The notes under the pieces: generated by a model
What the model was told of the DNA's origin: nothing
The model's input: the letters and a program-made list of their open reading frames with translations, nothing else
Databases searched by the model: none
Part shown: positions 1 to 7,794 of the stretch, in pieces
How positions within the stretch are numbered: the stretch's first letter is position 1
How the letters are laid out: each line of letters begins with the position of its first letter
Assembly: GCF_001584325.1 (NCBI RefSeq)
Contig: NZ_LSAZ01000015.1
Span: 62,001 to 126,000 of the forward strand
Length of the DNA stretch: 64,000 bases
Source: Bacillus nakamurai
GTDB taxonomy: Bacteria > Bacillota > Bacilli > Bacillales > Bacillaceae
Reading direction: 5' to 3'
Program-made: the position numbers and the translations under genes

Positions 1-324
1 ATGGGTCCGGCTACTTCTGTCCTCTCTAATCTATTTAACAACCATCCCGCCTTAATGATCAGCACCTTGACGTTAACAGAAATGACGATTGACCCATTGA
101 CCGCAAAAATCATTTATCTGACAAATATAATCGGAAGTGACATCGGCTCTTTGCTTTTGCCGATCGGAACATTGGCTACACTCATTTGGATGCACATTTT
201 AAAACAGCACGGCGAAAAAGTCTCTTGGAAGGAATACGTGAAAACAACCATCATTGTTATTCCGCTCACCGTCATATTTACCTTGACTATTTTATATGTT
301 TGGATCAGTTGGATTTATCTATAG
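1..324 (+). CDS. ywrK: C-terminal part of an ArsB-type arsenite efflux permease (YwrK-like), cut by window edge
   Basis: The reading frame is open at base 1, so the in-frame ATG there is probably internal and the gene starts upstream. The visible 107 residues hold the end of an ion-transporter membrane domain: a segment with GPATSVLSNLFNNHPA, a loop with NIIGSDIGS, and two hydrophobic helices before the C-terminus. The conserved NNHP and NxxGSD pieces fit the ArsB/NhaD ion transporter superfamily, and the place beside ywrJ-cotB matches ywrK of B. subtilis. It would export arsenite or antimonite across the membrane. The substrate is family inference. Confidence 0.75.
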   Translation: MGPATSVLSNLFNNHPALMISTLTLTEMTIDPLTAKIIYLTNIIGSDIGSLLLPIGTLATLIWMHILKQHGEKVSWKEYVKTTIIVIPLTVIFTLTILYVWISWIYL

Positions 325-345
325 AAATGGAACAGGCTCAATAAA

Positions 346-376
346 AAAACTGCCTTCTGTATAAAGAGGCAGTTTT
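346..376. terminator. Bidirectional terminator between ywrK and ywrJ
   Basis: AAAACTGCC pairs with GGCAGTTTT across a short loop, with A-runs on one side and T-runs on the other. It can end the rightward ywrK transcript and the leftward cotB-ywrJ transcript. Confidence 0.85.
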
Positions 377-381
377 ATCAT

Positions 382-1056
382 TTATGGAAGATGCATGGTT
401 TTCAAATGATTCAATTTCCAAAAAACCGTATGTCCGCTCGCATTGGTCAGTTCAAGGATATTATTTGAAACATCCTTCAACAGCCCCACTTTGTTCGGTA
501 TATCCCCTAAATCCAATATAATCAGCTGACCGATATATTTTTTTAATTGCTCCTCAAAATTTCGGACAAGCGGCACATTAGAAGGGACAACCGGCAGCTC
601 TGAGCTTTTTAATGTGTACGGCGTTTGCTCAGTGGAGTAAGGAGTCAGCCATTTTAAATGATGCATTGAGATAAAAAGAGTCTTGTAAACCGGAGAGAAG
701 AAAACGATATAGTCATTTAAAACACTGGTCACATAACCATGGATGGAACGGTCTCCGGTAACGAATACTTCTGTAAATTTGCCTTTTATATTGAGAAGCG
801 TATTCCGGTAAGAAAATGAATTTTCCTGCGTTTCGGGATGCGGATTTTCTTTGTTTGTGTACGCACCTTCATTCAAATCGCCCGGAAGCGACTGATTCAT
901 CCGCTGGAGATGCAATAGCGGTATATATAGAAAATGCCGGCCGTCATAAATCACAATGATATCCTGCCCGATATCTAAAAGAGTCCCTGTGAAATTCGTA
1001 TTTCCCGAAATCTCGATGTCTACTTGTTTATCCAGAAATCTGCTCAATCCAGCCAT
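382..1056 (-). CDS. ywrJ: YwrJ, CotB-related spore coat-associated protein
   Basis: A 224-residue protein that opens with an Sm-like stretch (FLDKQVDIEISGNTNFTGTL...GRHFLYIPLLHLQ). The same pattern returns near residues 90-135 and 170-220, so the protein is built of three similar units ending in a hydrophobic 'xxYIPLxHL'-type strand. CotB next door has the same architecture, and the two genes are 36 bases apart in one orientation. A role in the spore coat is inferred from neighbours and similarity. No catalytic motif was seen. Confidence 0.75.
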   Translation of the reverse strand: MAGLSRFLDKQVDIEISGNTNFTGTLLDIGQDIIVIYDGRHFLYIPLLHLQRMNQSLPGDLNEGAYTNKENPHPETQENSFSYRNTLLNIKGKFTEVFVTGDRSIHGYVTSVLNDYIVFFSPVYKTLFISMHHLKWLTPYSTEQTPYTLKSSELPVVPSNVPLVRNFEEQLKKYIGQLIILDLGDIPNKVGLLKDVSNNILELTNASGHTVFWKLNHLKTMHLP

Positions 1057-1092
1057 TTGTTTCCCCCCTCCGCCTTATTTGTCATTCATCGC

Positions 1093-1971
1093 TCATTTAC
1101 GGCCGCGCTTCCACCGATAATCTACCGTTCTTAACACCTTTCCGTAATTGTATGAATCTTCTTTGCTTCTTTTTGAGGATTGATGTGATCTTGAAGATCT
1201 TGAAGATCTTGATGAGGTTCCAGTTCTTTTAGAAGACGTATGAGACACTTCTTCTGATTTCTCCTCGGCGGAATCCTTCTCATTTTGTTCCTCGTCTTGT
1301 TTAGCCGCACCTTTAGAACCCGCGCTTATGCTTTTGATATGAAAAGGATGGATCCGCAGAACTTCTTTATCTTTCACAAGGGTATAGTGGCCTTCCGAAT
1401 TATCGACAAGTATACCTTCTACAGCTTCAGGGCCCCCGCGGTTGATGGAGACCCATTTGTGGGTCATGCTTTTAAATATACCGTGAAAGTCATCAGCCAT
1501 TTCATAGTCCGCCGGCTCATCAGCTTCGTCATCTTCCGTATTTTCTGCGCTTACACTTTTAATATGGTCCGTGTTAAAGTACACAATTCCGTCATCCTCG
1601 GTTTCCAGCACAAGGAAATCGTCTCCGGCTTCGTGAAGCCTTCCCTTTTTTGATTCCGGACCTCCCTGGTTCAATTGAACAGTCCGGCTGATCATCTGGC
1701 GGATTAATTCATGAAAATCATCAGCCTCTTCACATTCAATTGCCTCAGCCGGAGATAAAGTATTATTCGTATCTTCAGTAACGCTTTTGACATGCTTCCA
1801 TTGATAGTAAATGATTTTATTATCAACCTGAAGAGCGATATAATCCGATTTGATATCTGCTAATCTGCCGGTCTTAGACTCAGGGCCTCCGCGATAGACC
1901 GTAATGACCTTTCCTTCCATCGAGTTTAGAAAATTGTAATCAGAACGCTGCCGATTCGTATTGCGTCTCAT
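1093..1971 (-). CDS. cotB: CotB, outer spore coat protein
   Basis: The 292 residues contain three repeats of a GGPE motif (GGPESKTGRL, GGPESKKGRL, GGPEAVEGIL), each followed by a strand and a 'HVKSV/HIKS' end. An acidic linker precedes a C-terminal Ser/Arg/Lys-rich tail of about 55 residues. In B. subtilis CotB is a surface-exposed coat protein of about 380 residues whose Ser-rich tail is phosphorylated by the CotH kinase. Here the tail is much shorter and Ser-Arg rather than long Ser-Lys-Gln repeats. Neighbouring cotH and cotG are its partners in coat assembly. Identification is strong from motifs and context. Confidence 0.9.
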   Translation of the reverse strand: MRRNTNRQRSDYNFLNSMEGKVITVYRGGPESKTGRLADIKSDYIALQVDNKIIYYQWKHVKSVTEDTNNTLSPAEAIECEEADDFHELIRQMISRTVQLNQGGPESKKGRLHEAGDDFLVLETEDDGIVYFNTDHIKSVSAENTEDDEADEPADYEMADDFHGIFKSMTHKWVSINRGGPEAVEGILVDNSEGHYTLVKDKEVLRIHPFHIKSISAGSKGAAKQDEEQNEKDSAEEKSEEVSHTSSKRTGTSSRSSRSSRSHQSSKRSKEDSYNYGKVLRTVDYRWKRGRK

Positions 1972-2090
1972 CTATTGTCCTCCTAGTTATTTATACATAT
2001 TGGCAAACCATAATGCATATATACGTATCCCGATTATTTTAGGAACTGGTTCACCAGCCTATTTGTATAAAATCCTTCTTTCTTCCCAAT

Positions 2091-3185
2091 TCAGACATTC
2101 CACTGCCTTAATTCATTCGTAATAAAAGCTGACCGTTCTTTAATATATTCGCAGATCACATTGGGTTCCCGATCAAAGCGGTCAATCTCATCTTTTTTAT
2201 AAGGGTCGTTCAGAACAAACGGCCTGATTTTCTCATAAAGCGACATGACTTTCGGTTTCATATGTTCGATTGTAAATTGCGTTTTGAGCGTCTCACCCAA
2301 AAGCCTTTGATACGCTTTGCGAAAATACGGTTCATCCAGAAGTCTTGCTGTCAAGGTATTAAACCCTTGGATTCTGACATAATCGGCATCCATCCGCTCT
2401 CCGTGAATGTCTCTTCCCCACGTGGCATCGTAGTCCCATGGGATGACTTCAAACAGGCCTGTTTCATGATTCCTGTACAAAGCGTAATTATGAACAAACC
2501 CGTCGTAGTTAGACGTAAATACGACGCCGGCAAGCCACCGCAAATATTTATCCACATGCAAGTGCTTCACAATTTCCGCCTTGAACTCTGACTTTGGCAC
2601 GGTATTAATTTTGTAGATCATATCCTGTAGGCGGAAATCGTCTTCTTCCGTTCCCGTTTTCTTTTCATATCCCAGTTCAAGCGATGTTTTCGTATCCCGC
2701 TCAAGGTCGCTGACGAGTGAGAAGTTGGCGTCATCATCAACTGCGTAAAAGATAGCGCCTTTGGCCATGTTCCTTTTCGCCAGAAAGTATTCATCCACTG
2801 ACTCAAGCTCAAGATAAATCCCTTCATTTTTACCATTGATTTGAATGGAAACGAAATTCGCCTTCGGTGACAGTGTCCCAAGCTCTGCGAAAAAATCCAG
2901 AGACAGTTTGTTCCGCATCATGGACGGGTCTTTGTACTCGGCATTTAAATGGATTTCTTTAGCCCCGCGAAACGTTTTTGGCTGATAAAAAGCGATGTGA
3001 TACGATTTTTTCTTAAAATCCCTTATATGCGAGCCGCGATACGCCAGATCAATATCCAGCCGTTTTTGCTTGACTCTCAGCACAGCAGGCACCGGATCAT
3101 CATCCCAGATGTCTTTTTTCAGCTCCCGCAAGTCTTTCGGGTGAACAAACAGCTGGTACAGAGGCAATGTTGATTGGTCTTTCAC
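2091..3185 (-). CDS. cotH: CotH, spore coat protein kinase
   Basis: A 364-residue atypical protein kinase that phosphorylates CotB and CotG and is needed for outer coat assembly. Visible CotH-family motifs are RGSHIRDFKKKSYHI, LNAEYKDPSMMRNKLS, the ESVDEYFLAK stretch, NYDGFVHNYALYR and the metal-binding IPWDYDATWGRD. The start is taken as GTG at 3185: an AAGGGGG ribosome site lies about 8 bases upstream and the product then begins VKDQSTLPLYQLF like its relatives. A longer frame to 3203 has a worse site. In B. subtilis the cotH promoter lies beyond the divergent cotG gene; a matching candidate is at 4112-4138 here. Confidence 0.95.
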   Translation of the reverse strand: MKDQSTLPLYQLFVHPKDLRELKKDIWDDDPVPAVLRVKQKRLDIDLAYRGSHIRDFKKKSYHIAFYQPKTFRGAKEIHLNAEYKDPSMMRNKLSLDFFAELGTLSPKANFVSIQINGKNEGIYLELESVDEYFLAKRNMAKGAIFYAVDDDANFSLVSDLERDTKTSLELGYEKKTGTEEDDFRLQDMIYKINTVPKSEFKAEIVKHLHVDKYLRWLAGVVFTSNYDGFVHNYALYRNHETGLFEVIPWDYDATWGRDIHGERMDADYVRIQGFNTLTARLLDEPYFRKAYQRLLGETLKTQFTIEHMKPKVMSLYEKIRPFVLNDPYKKDEIDRFDREPNVICEYIKERSAFITNELRQWNV

Positions 3186-3326
3186 CTGTAAACCCCCTTG
3201 CACAATTTTAGGCTATTCCATTTTTACAAAACTCAGCAGAACACTTATACACTTTTCTCAGCACAGCGTACTATGTGTTAGTAAGGAGCGCATCCTTAAA
3301 CCAAATTTCAAAGAGGAGGTTTCAAA

Positions 3327-4016
3327 ATGGGCCACTATTCCCATTCTGATATCAAAGAAGCGGTAAGATCCGCAAAAAACGAGGGGTTAAAAAGTTATTT
3401 GTACCAAGAGCCGCGCAGCAGAAAAAGCAGTAAGAAAAAATTGCGCCGTTCTCACAAAAGATCTCGCAGCCACAAAAAGTCTTTCTGTTCTCACAAAAGA
3501 TCTCGCAGCCATAAAAAATCTTTCTGTTCTCGCAAAAGATCTCGCAGCCATAAAAAATCTTTCTGTTCTCGCAAAAGATCACGCAGCCATAAAAAATCTT
3601 TCTGTTCTCACAAAAGATCTCGCAGCCATAAAAAATCTTTCTGTTCTCACAAAAGATCACGCAGCCATAAAAAATCTTTCTGTTCTCACAAAAGATCTCG
3701 CAGCCATAAAAAATCTTTCTGTTCTCACAAAAGATCTCGCAGCCGTAAAAGATCATGCCGTTCTCGCAAAAGATCACGCAGCCATAAAAGATCATGCCGT
3801 TCCAGAAAACGCACTCACAAAAGATCTTACCGTTCTCACAAAAGATCTCGCAGCCGCAAAAGATCATGCCGTTCTCGCAAAAAATCATGCAGCCATAAAA
3901 AATCCTACCGCTCTCAAAAGAAGAAAAAACGCAGCTGCAAAAAAGACGATTACTGCAGCAAAACAGAATATTGGAAAGACGGAAATGTATGGGTTGTAAA
4001 AAAATCCTACAAATAA
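3327..4016 (+). CDS. cotG: CotG, repeat-rich spore coat protein
   Basis: A 229-residue, extremely Lys/Arg/Ser/His-rich protein. After an N-terminal head (MGHYSHSDIKEAV...) it is made of about twelve 13-residue repeats of the form SHKRSRSHKKSFC, becoming irregular near the end. A Tyr/Trp-containing C-terminus (WKDGNVWVVKKSYK) follows. It is an outer coat component and CotH substrate. It is longer than the roughly 195-residue B. subtilis protein, as expected from repeat-number change. Most repeats carry a cysteine, which could allow disulfide links. A GAGGAGG ribosome site precedes the ATG. Confidence 0.93.
   Translation: MGHYSHSDIKEAVRSAKNEGLKSYLYQEPRSRKSSKKKLRRSHKRSRSHKKSFCSHKRSRSHKKSFCSRKRSRSHKKSFCSRKRSRSHKKSFCSHKRSRSHKKSFCSHKRSRSHKKSFCSHKRSRSHKKSFCSHKRSRSRKRSCRSRKRSRSHKRSCRSRKRTHKRSYRSHKRSRSRKRSCRSRKKSCSHKKSYRSQKKKKRSCKKDDYCSKTEYWKDGNVWVVKKSYK
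3447..3908 (+). repeat. Tandem 39-bp coding repeats in cotG
   Basis: About twelve in-frame copies of a 39-base unit. The first seven or eight are almost identical at DNA level (alternating AGATCTCGCAGCCA-type and TCTTTCTGTTCT-type blocks); later copies diverge and one is two codons short. The repeat also leaves the opposite strand open for 178 codons. Confidence 0.9.
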
Positions 4017-4044
4017 TCCGTGAAAAACCGAATATTATTTGTGT

Positions 4045-4075
4045 AAAGGCTGCCGGCTAACGGAAGCCTTTTTTT
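4045..4075 (+). terminator. cotG terminator
   Basis: AAAGGCT and AGCCTTTTTTT form the outer stem, with an inner CCG/CGG pairing. The T-run follows on the plus strand, just after the cotG stop codon. Confidence 0.75.
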
Positions 4076-4111
4076 CCTCCGCTTTTTCCTATATAGTTAT
4101 ATGTCATGAGG

Positions 4112-4138
4112 TAAGATATGCAACCCGGTTTCTTTTGT
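4112..4138 (-). promoter_or_regulatory. Candidate sigma-K promoter for cotH, on the far side of cotG
   Basis: On the minus strand CATATCTTA matches the sigma-K -10 form CATANNNTA exactly, and an AC dinucleotide lies 16 bases upstream as expected for the -35. It sits about 0.9 kb upstream of the cotH start, with the whole of cotG in between. B. subtilis cotH is reported to have its promoter about 0.8 kb upstream, beyond cotG. The extra distance here roughly equals the extra length of this cotG. Confidence 0.55.
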
Positions 4139-4199
4139 TGTTTTTCCGGAATTTCTTTCGTATTAATCAATTCATACTCTCAGAAAGGCGGCCCATGTC

Positions 4200-4820
4200 A
4201 TGCATACATTACGAGCGGAGGAACTTAACGCAAAGGACATTTACAAATTGCTTTCAGGCACCGTGGTTCCGCGGCCGATCGCATTTGTCACTATGCTTTC
4301 ATCCATTAACGGTGCTGTAAACGCAGCGCCATTCAGTTTTTATAACGTTGTCAGTGCAGACCCGCCGCTTCTTGCCATCTCTGTCAGCAGAGCGGACGGA
4401 CGGCAGAAGGATACGGCCAGAAACGCGCTGACGCATAAGGAATTTGTCGTGCATGTCAGTGATGAGTCGATCATTGAAGACATTAACAAAACGGCGGCAC
4501 GGCTGGGCCCGGACGCCAGTGAGCTTGATCTGACAGCCCTTTCCGCTGCAGATAGCGCCTGTGTCACCGTACCCGGCATTAAAGAAGCAAAAGTCAGATT
4601 TGAATGCAGACTGGAACACCATCTTCCGTTCCAAAATGACCGCGGGGAAACCACGGCTGACCTCATCATCGGCAGAGTCGTTTGTTTTCTTTTAGACGAT
4701 AAAGTATACGATGCGGAAAATGGCTACATACGGACTGAAGAATTACAGCCCGCGGCAAGGCTTGCGGGAAATGAGTACGCCAAACTCGGTGAGAAATATA
4801 CGCTTTTTCGTCCAACCTGA
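4200..4820 (+). CDS. ywrF: YwrF, flavin reductase-like FMN-binding protein
   Basis: A 206-residue protein of the flavin reductase-like domain family. The family signature is near residues 15-60: GTVVPRPIAFVTM, then NAAPFSFYNVVSADPPLLAISV, followed by a KDTARN segment that contacts the flavin phosphate. Such proteins bind FMN and often serve as reductase or oxygenase partners; the substrate is unknown. The ATG at 4200 follows an AAAGGCGG ribosome site. The gene stands alone between the coat cluster and two gene remnants. Confidence 0.85.
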   Translation: MHTLRAEELNAKDIYKLLSGTVVPRPIAFVTMLSSINGAVNAAPFSFYNVVSADPPLLAISVSRADGRQKDTARNALTHKEFVVHVSDESIIEDINKTAARLGPDASELDLTALSAADSACVTVPGIKEAKVRFECRLEHHLPFQNDRGETTADLIIGRVVCFLLDDKVYDAENGYIRTEELQPAARLAGNEYAKLGEKYTLFRPT

Positions 4821-4852
4821 AATAAGCGCCATTATAATAGAAGAAACTAGTC

Positions 4853-4883
4853 AAAAAGACCTCTCTCATAAGGGGGCCTTTTT
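4853..4883. terminator. Likely terminator after ywrF
   Basis: AAAAAG-ACC and GG-CCTTTTT arms flank a short loop, with a T-run on the plus strand and an A-run on the other side. Pairing is imperfect. Confidence 0.5.
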
Positions 4884-4900
4884 ATCTTATTTATACATCT

Positions 4901-5112
4901 TTACACCAGGAATGCTTTTTCACCCGCTTTCTGCACAGGGCGCGCAAACGGCATTTGAGCTTACAGCTGTCGGGAATGTTCCACTCTTTGTTCACCTCAT
5001 CATCAACAAACGGATTGTCATACTGCAAAGCTGCGCCCATGCCTTCGTTTTCTAAAGCGGTCCAGTGATCTAGACGCTTTTTCATGCTGTCCTGATCTTC
5101 ATAAAACAAGAC
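4901..5112 (-). pseudogene. 3' remnant of a nitroreductase-family gene, frameshifted
   Basis: On the minus strand one frame reads VLFYEDQDSMKKRLDHW, TALENEGMGAALQ and NPFVDDEVNKEWNIP. This is the conserved C-terminal third of the NAD(P)H nitroreductase family (compare the family's 'ENEGLGASLQHYNP' and 'EWNIPxSWKL'). After 'CKLK' the frame is lost. A neighbouring frame continues with AQMPFARPVQKAGEKAFLV and a stop at 4901-4903, exactly as the family ends. The 5' two thirds are missing; the preceding DNA is ywrD instead. An intact product is not possible. Confidence 0.75.
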
Positions 5113-5560
5113 AGGTGCCGGCGCATTGATCGGCGGACACGGGAAATCCGTTCGCCGCATAATCAAGCGCCGGCTTCAGCACCTCGGCCAAGGTCAGACG
5201 CCCGTATGCTGTCAGTACGGCATCCCAGCTGTCTGCCATCCCCGGAACGGTAATCGCACTTTCTATCCCCCTCAGCGGAATGGCCCCCCTGTCTTTATAT
5301 GTTTCTCTCGTCACGTGCTTCCCTGAGCGTCCGCTGCCGTTATATGCTTTGATACTGCCTGTTTCTTGATGATATATAAGCCAAAATGAATCTCCGCCAA
5401 GCCCCGTCATATGCGGGTAAACAACCGCGAGGCAGGCGCTGACCGCAACCGCCGCGTCGAACGCGTTTCCGCCCCTTTCCAGAATACCTGCTCCCGCTTG
5501 GGAAGCAAGATAATGCGGACTGACGACCATTTGTTTCGTCCCAATGATTGAAGTATCCAT
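5113..5560 (-). pseudogene. ywrD: Truncated ywrD, gamma-glutamyltranspeptidase-like (N-terminal part only)
   Basis: The ATG at 5560 has a good AAAGGGG ribosome site. About 145 codons are intact and typical of the gamma-glutamyltransferase family: GNAFDAAVAVSACLAVVYPHMTGLGGDSFWLIYH, then GSGRSGK and AITVPGMADSWDA. Homology ends after 'GFPVSADQ' near base 5126, followed by 12 unrelated codons and a stop. Full-length relatives are about 525 residues. The autoprocessing threonine and catalytic small subunit are gone, so it is not expected to be active. It is joined directly to the nitroreductase remnant. Confidence 0.85.
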
Positions 5561-5772
5561 GACACGGCCCCTTTAAATGAAATTTTCTCCAATATAAAAA
5601 CCTCTTCTGCCAGCATCAGCTTCCCTGAAAGATAAGTTCACACACTATTTTCTTTTCGTAAAATATACTCATAAACCTTTTTCATAACGAAAATAAATTA
5701 AAATTAATATCTTCAAAACGAAAGTATTCATGATAAAATAATGTCTATCCAAATGAAGGAAGGTGAAGCCGT

Positions 5773-6249
5773 TTGGAACATGAATACAGCATTCCTAATC
5801 TTGTTCTTGATGAAACGGATAAAAACATTCTCTCTATTTTGCACGAGGAAGGCAGGATTTCTTATACAGACCTTGGAAAGCGGATTAATCTATCGCGGGT
5901 AGCGGTTCAAAACCGTATTCAGCACTTAATGGAGGCCGGTGTGATTGAAAAATTCACCGCTGTCATCAACCCGGCGAAAATCGGCCATCATGTGTCTGTA
6001 TTTTTCAACGTGGAGGTGGAGCCTCAGCATTTAGAGGAAACGGCATTAAAGCTGGAGCAGGAGCCTGCGGTCACAAGCCTTTATCATATGACCGGACCGA
6101 GCAAGCTGCATATGCACGGCATTTTCGCAAATGATCAAGAGATGGAAGAGTTTTTGACAAAGCGTCTCTATGCGCAAAAAGGCGTCGTCAGTGTCGATTG
6201 TCAAATGCTGATTAAACGGTATAAAAGCAGAATGGGCATGAAACTGTAA
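5773..6249 (+). CDS. ywrC: YwrC, Lrp/AsnC-family regulator
   Basis: A 158-residue regulator starting at TTG (GAAGGAAGGTG ribosome site just upstream). Residues 12-60 form the AsnC-type helix-turn-helix ([38 protein letters not shown]). The rest is a ligand-binding RAM domain. The gene is 13 bases before ywrB. In B. subtilis YwrC is linked to control of the chromate transporter genes ywrB-ywrA, and the operon-like spacing here agrees. Confidence 0.9.
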   Translation: MEHEYSIPNLVLDETDKNILSILHEEGRISYTDLGKRINLSRVAVQNRIQHLMEAGVIEKFTAVINPAKIGHHVSVFFNVEVEPQHLEETALKLEQEPAVTSLYHMTGPSKLHMHGIFANDQEMEEFLTKRLYAQKGVVSVDCQMLIKRYKSRMGMKL

Positions 6250-6262
6250 GGGGGAAACATCA

Positions 6263-6847
6263 ATGAAACATCCCTATTGGGACATAACGGCGGCGATGGT
6301 GCGCACTGGCATATTGGGATTCGGGGGCGGCCCGTCGGTTATACCTTTGATCCGTCATGAAGCCGTGAACAAATATAAGTGGATAGATGATGATGAATTC
6401 GGGGAAATTTTAGCGATCGCAAACGCGCTGCCTGGTCCGATCGCCACAAAAATGGCCGCATATCTCGGCTACAAGCAGAAAGGAGCGCTGGGCGCCGCGC
6501 TTTCTGTCTCCGCCCATATTCTGCCGACCTGCTTTGCCATGGTCGCTTTGTTTACAGCCGTTAATGTGATAAGCCGCTCCTCTATTGTCGCAGGAATGAT
6601 CGGAGCCGTAACGCCGGTCATTGCCGTCATGCTCGGCATCATGGCCTATGAATTCGGACAGAAGGCCGTCAAAGGGTTAGGCTGGGTGACGGGCATTTTG
6701 TTTTTTGTGATTGCGTTTATCGGCCTGCAGACATTTTCCATTAATCCGGGCATTGTGATTCTTATTTTCCTCGCATACGGCGCTTTTCATTTTAAACTGA
6801 AAGCACAGCTCACCCGTAAGAAAAAAGATAAAGGGATGACTGCGTAA
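6263..6847 (+). CDS. ywrB: YwrB, chromate transporter half (CHR family)
   Basis: A 194-residue membrane protein of the short-chain CHR family. It has the GFGGGPSVIPLIRHE start motif and the ANALPGPIATKMAAYLGY loop, then several hydrophobic helices. Short CHR proteins act as pairs; here the partner YwrA follows with overlapping stop and start (TAATG). The pair would export chromate from the cytoplasm. It is 13 bases downstream of its likely regulator ywrC. Confidence 0.9.
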   Translation: MKHPYWDITAAMVRTGILGFGGGPSVIPLIRHEAVNKYKWIDDDEFGEILAIANALPGPIATKMAAYLGYKQKGALGAALSVSAHILPTCFAMVALFTAVNVISRSSIVAGMIGAVTPVIAVMLGIMAYEFGQKAVKGLGWVTGILFFVIAFIGLQTFSINPGIVILIFLAYGAFHFKLKAQLTRKKKDKGMTA

Positions 6848-7380
6848 TGTTATTATTTCATATCTTTCTAGCCTTTTTCATTTCGAATTTGTTAGGATAC
6901 GGCGGCGGTCCGGCCTCTATTCCGCTGATGTTTGACCCTATTTATAAATACGGCTGGATGTCCGGCGGCGAGCTTTCCAACATGCTGGCCCTCGCCAATG
7001 CTCTCCCCGGCCCGATCGCCACAAAGATCGCGGCCTATGTCGGCTATAGCGTGGGGAGCTGGCCGGGCTTTATTCTCGCACTAGCCGCGACTGTTTTGCC
7101 GTCTGCTATCGCGCTTATCGTGCTGCTGCGGATCATCCGCCGCTTCCGCCAATCTCCGGTTATGAAAGGCATGACTCTGGCCGTTCAGCCTGTGATCGCG
7201 GTCATGATGCTTGTTCTCACATACAAAATCGGCGCTGACGGCATACATGCCATCGGCTTGGTTCAATCCTTGGTTATTGCTGCCATTTCGCTAGTTGCGC
7301 TTACTAAATTAAAATGGCATCCGGCGTTTTTGATCGCAGCGGCTTTCGTATACGGAGGGCTGGTTATTCCGCATATATAA
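6847..7380 (+). CDS. ywrA: YwrA, chromate transporter half (CHR family)
   Basis: A 177-residue protein, paralogous to YwrB, with GYGGGPASIPLMF near the N-terminus and ANALPGPIATKIAAYVGY around residue 50, followed by four or five membrane segments. Its ATG overlaps the ywrB stop, which implies translational coupling and equal amounts of the two halves. It converges on a small minus-strand gene four bases away. Confidence 0.9.
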   Translation: MLLFHIFLAFFISNLLGYGGGPASIPLMFDPIYKYGWMSGGELSNMLALANALPGPIATKIAAYVGYSVGSWPGFILALAATVLPSAIALIVLLRIIRRFRQSPVMKGMTLAVQPVIAVMMLVLTYKIGADGIHAIGLVQSLVIAAISLVALTKLKWHPAFLIAAAFVYGGLVIPHI

Positions 7381-7384
7381 TGAT

Positions 7385-7594
7385 TTATTTCGGCCCGGCG
7401 TTTTGGTTTATGATGAAGTGTGAACTGCCGTTTTCAGCTTCATGCTTGATCTGTAAAACATGGCCTGCCATTCTCACATATTGGGTTTCATTTTTTTCTG
7501 TTTTAACATACGTCCAGCCGCCGTCATCAGCGGACGGCTGGAAAAGAAACAAAAGAATGATTCCCCTCCCCAATAACACGATTACTTCTTTCAT
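7385..7594 (-). CDS. Small hypothetical protein with hydrophobic N-terminus (possibly YwqO)
   Basis: A 69-residue frame with a moderate ribosome site (TAGGAACGA) before its ATG. Residues 4-18 are hydrophobic (VIVLLGRGIILLFLF), suggesting a membrane anchor or signal sequence; the rest is polar. Size and position resemble B. subtilis ywqO, but I cannot confirm homology. It is less certain than its neighbours. Confidence 0.45.
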   Translation of the reverse strand: MKEVIVLLGRGIILLFLFQPSADDGGWTYVKTEKNETQYVRMAGHVLQIKHEAENGSSHFIINQNAGPK

Positions 7595-7759
7595 TCATTC
7601 GTTCCTAACAGCCGGCGGGCAGCTGATATGGATTGCTTATCCTTAAGAACATCTCCGGGCCGATTGCCTTTTTTGAGGACATATAAAGATAAGTGGATGT
7701 CTGTACCATTAGCCGGTTTTATTGAGCTCACGCGTTCAGCTTTTGTGGGAGGGAAATGA

Positions 7760-7789
7760 AAAAAAGCAGGTATCGCTGCCTGCTTTTTA
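7760..7789. terminator. Terminator of the LXG toxin operon
   Basis: AAAAAGCAGG pairs with CCTGCTTTTT around a short loop immediately after the last gene of the minus-strand toxin operon. It has T-runs on both strands. Confidence 0.85.
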
Positions 7790-7794
7790 TTGTT

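Noticed and set aside
3352-3888. 178-codon ORF antisense to cotG (Cys/Phe-rich repeats)
   Set aside because: It exists because the 39-base repeat has no stop in that frame. No ribosome site or independent protein features were seen.
3447-3908. Regular repeats that could suggest a CRISPR array
   Set aside because: Units are contiguous, in frame and coding, with no spacers; they are CotG repeats.
4039-4320. 93-codon ORF between cotG and ywrF
   Set aside because: It overlaps the cotG terminator, the sigma-K candidate and the start of ywrF, and has no ribosome site.
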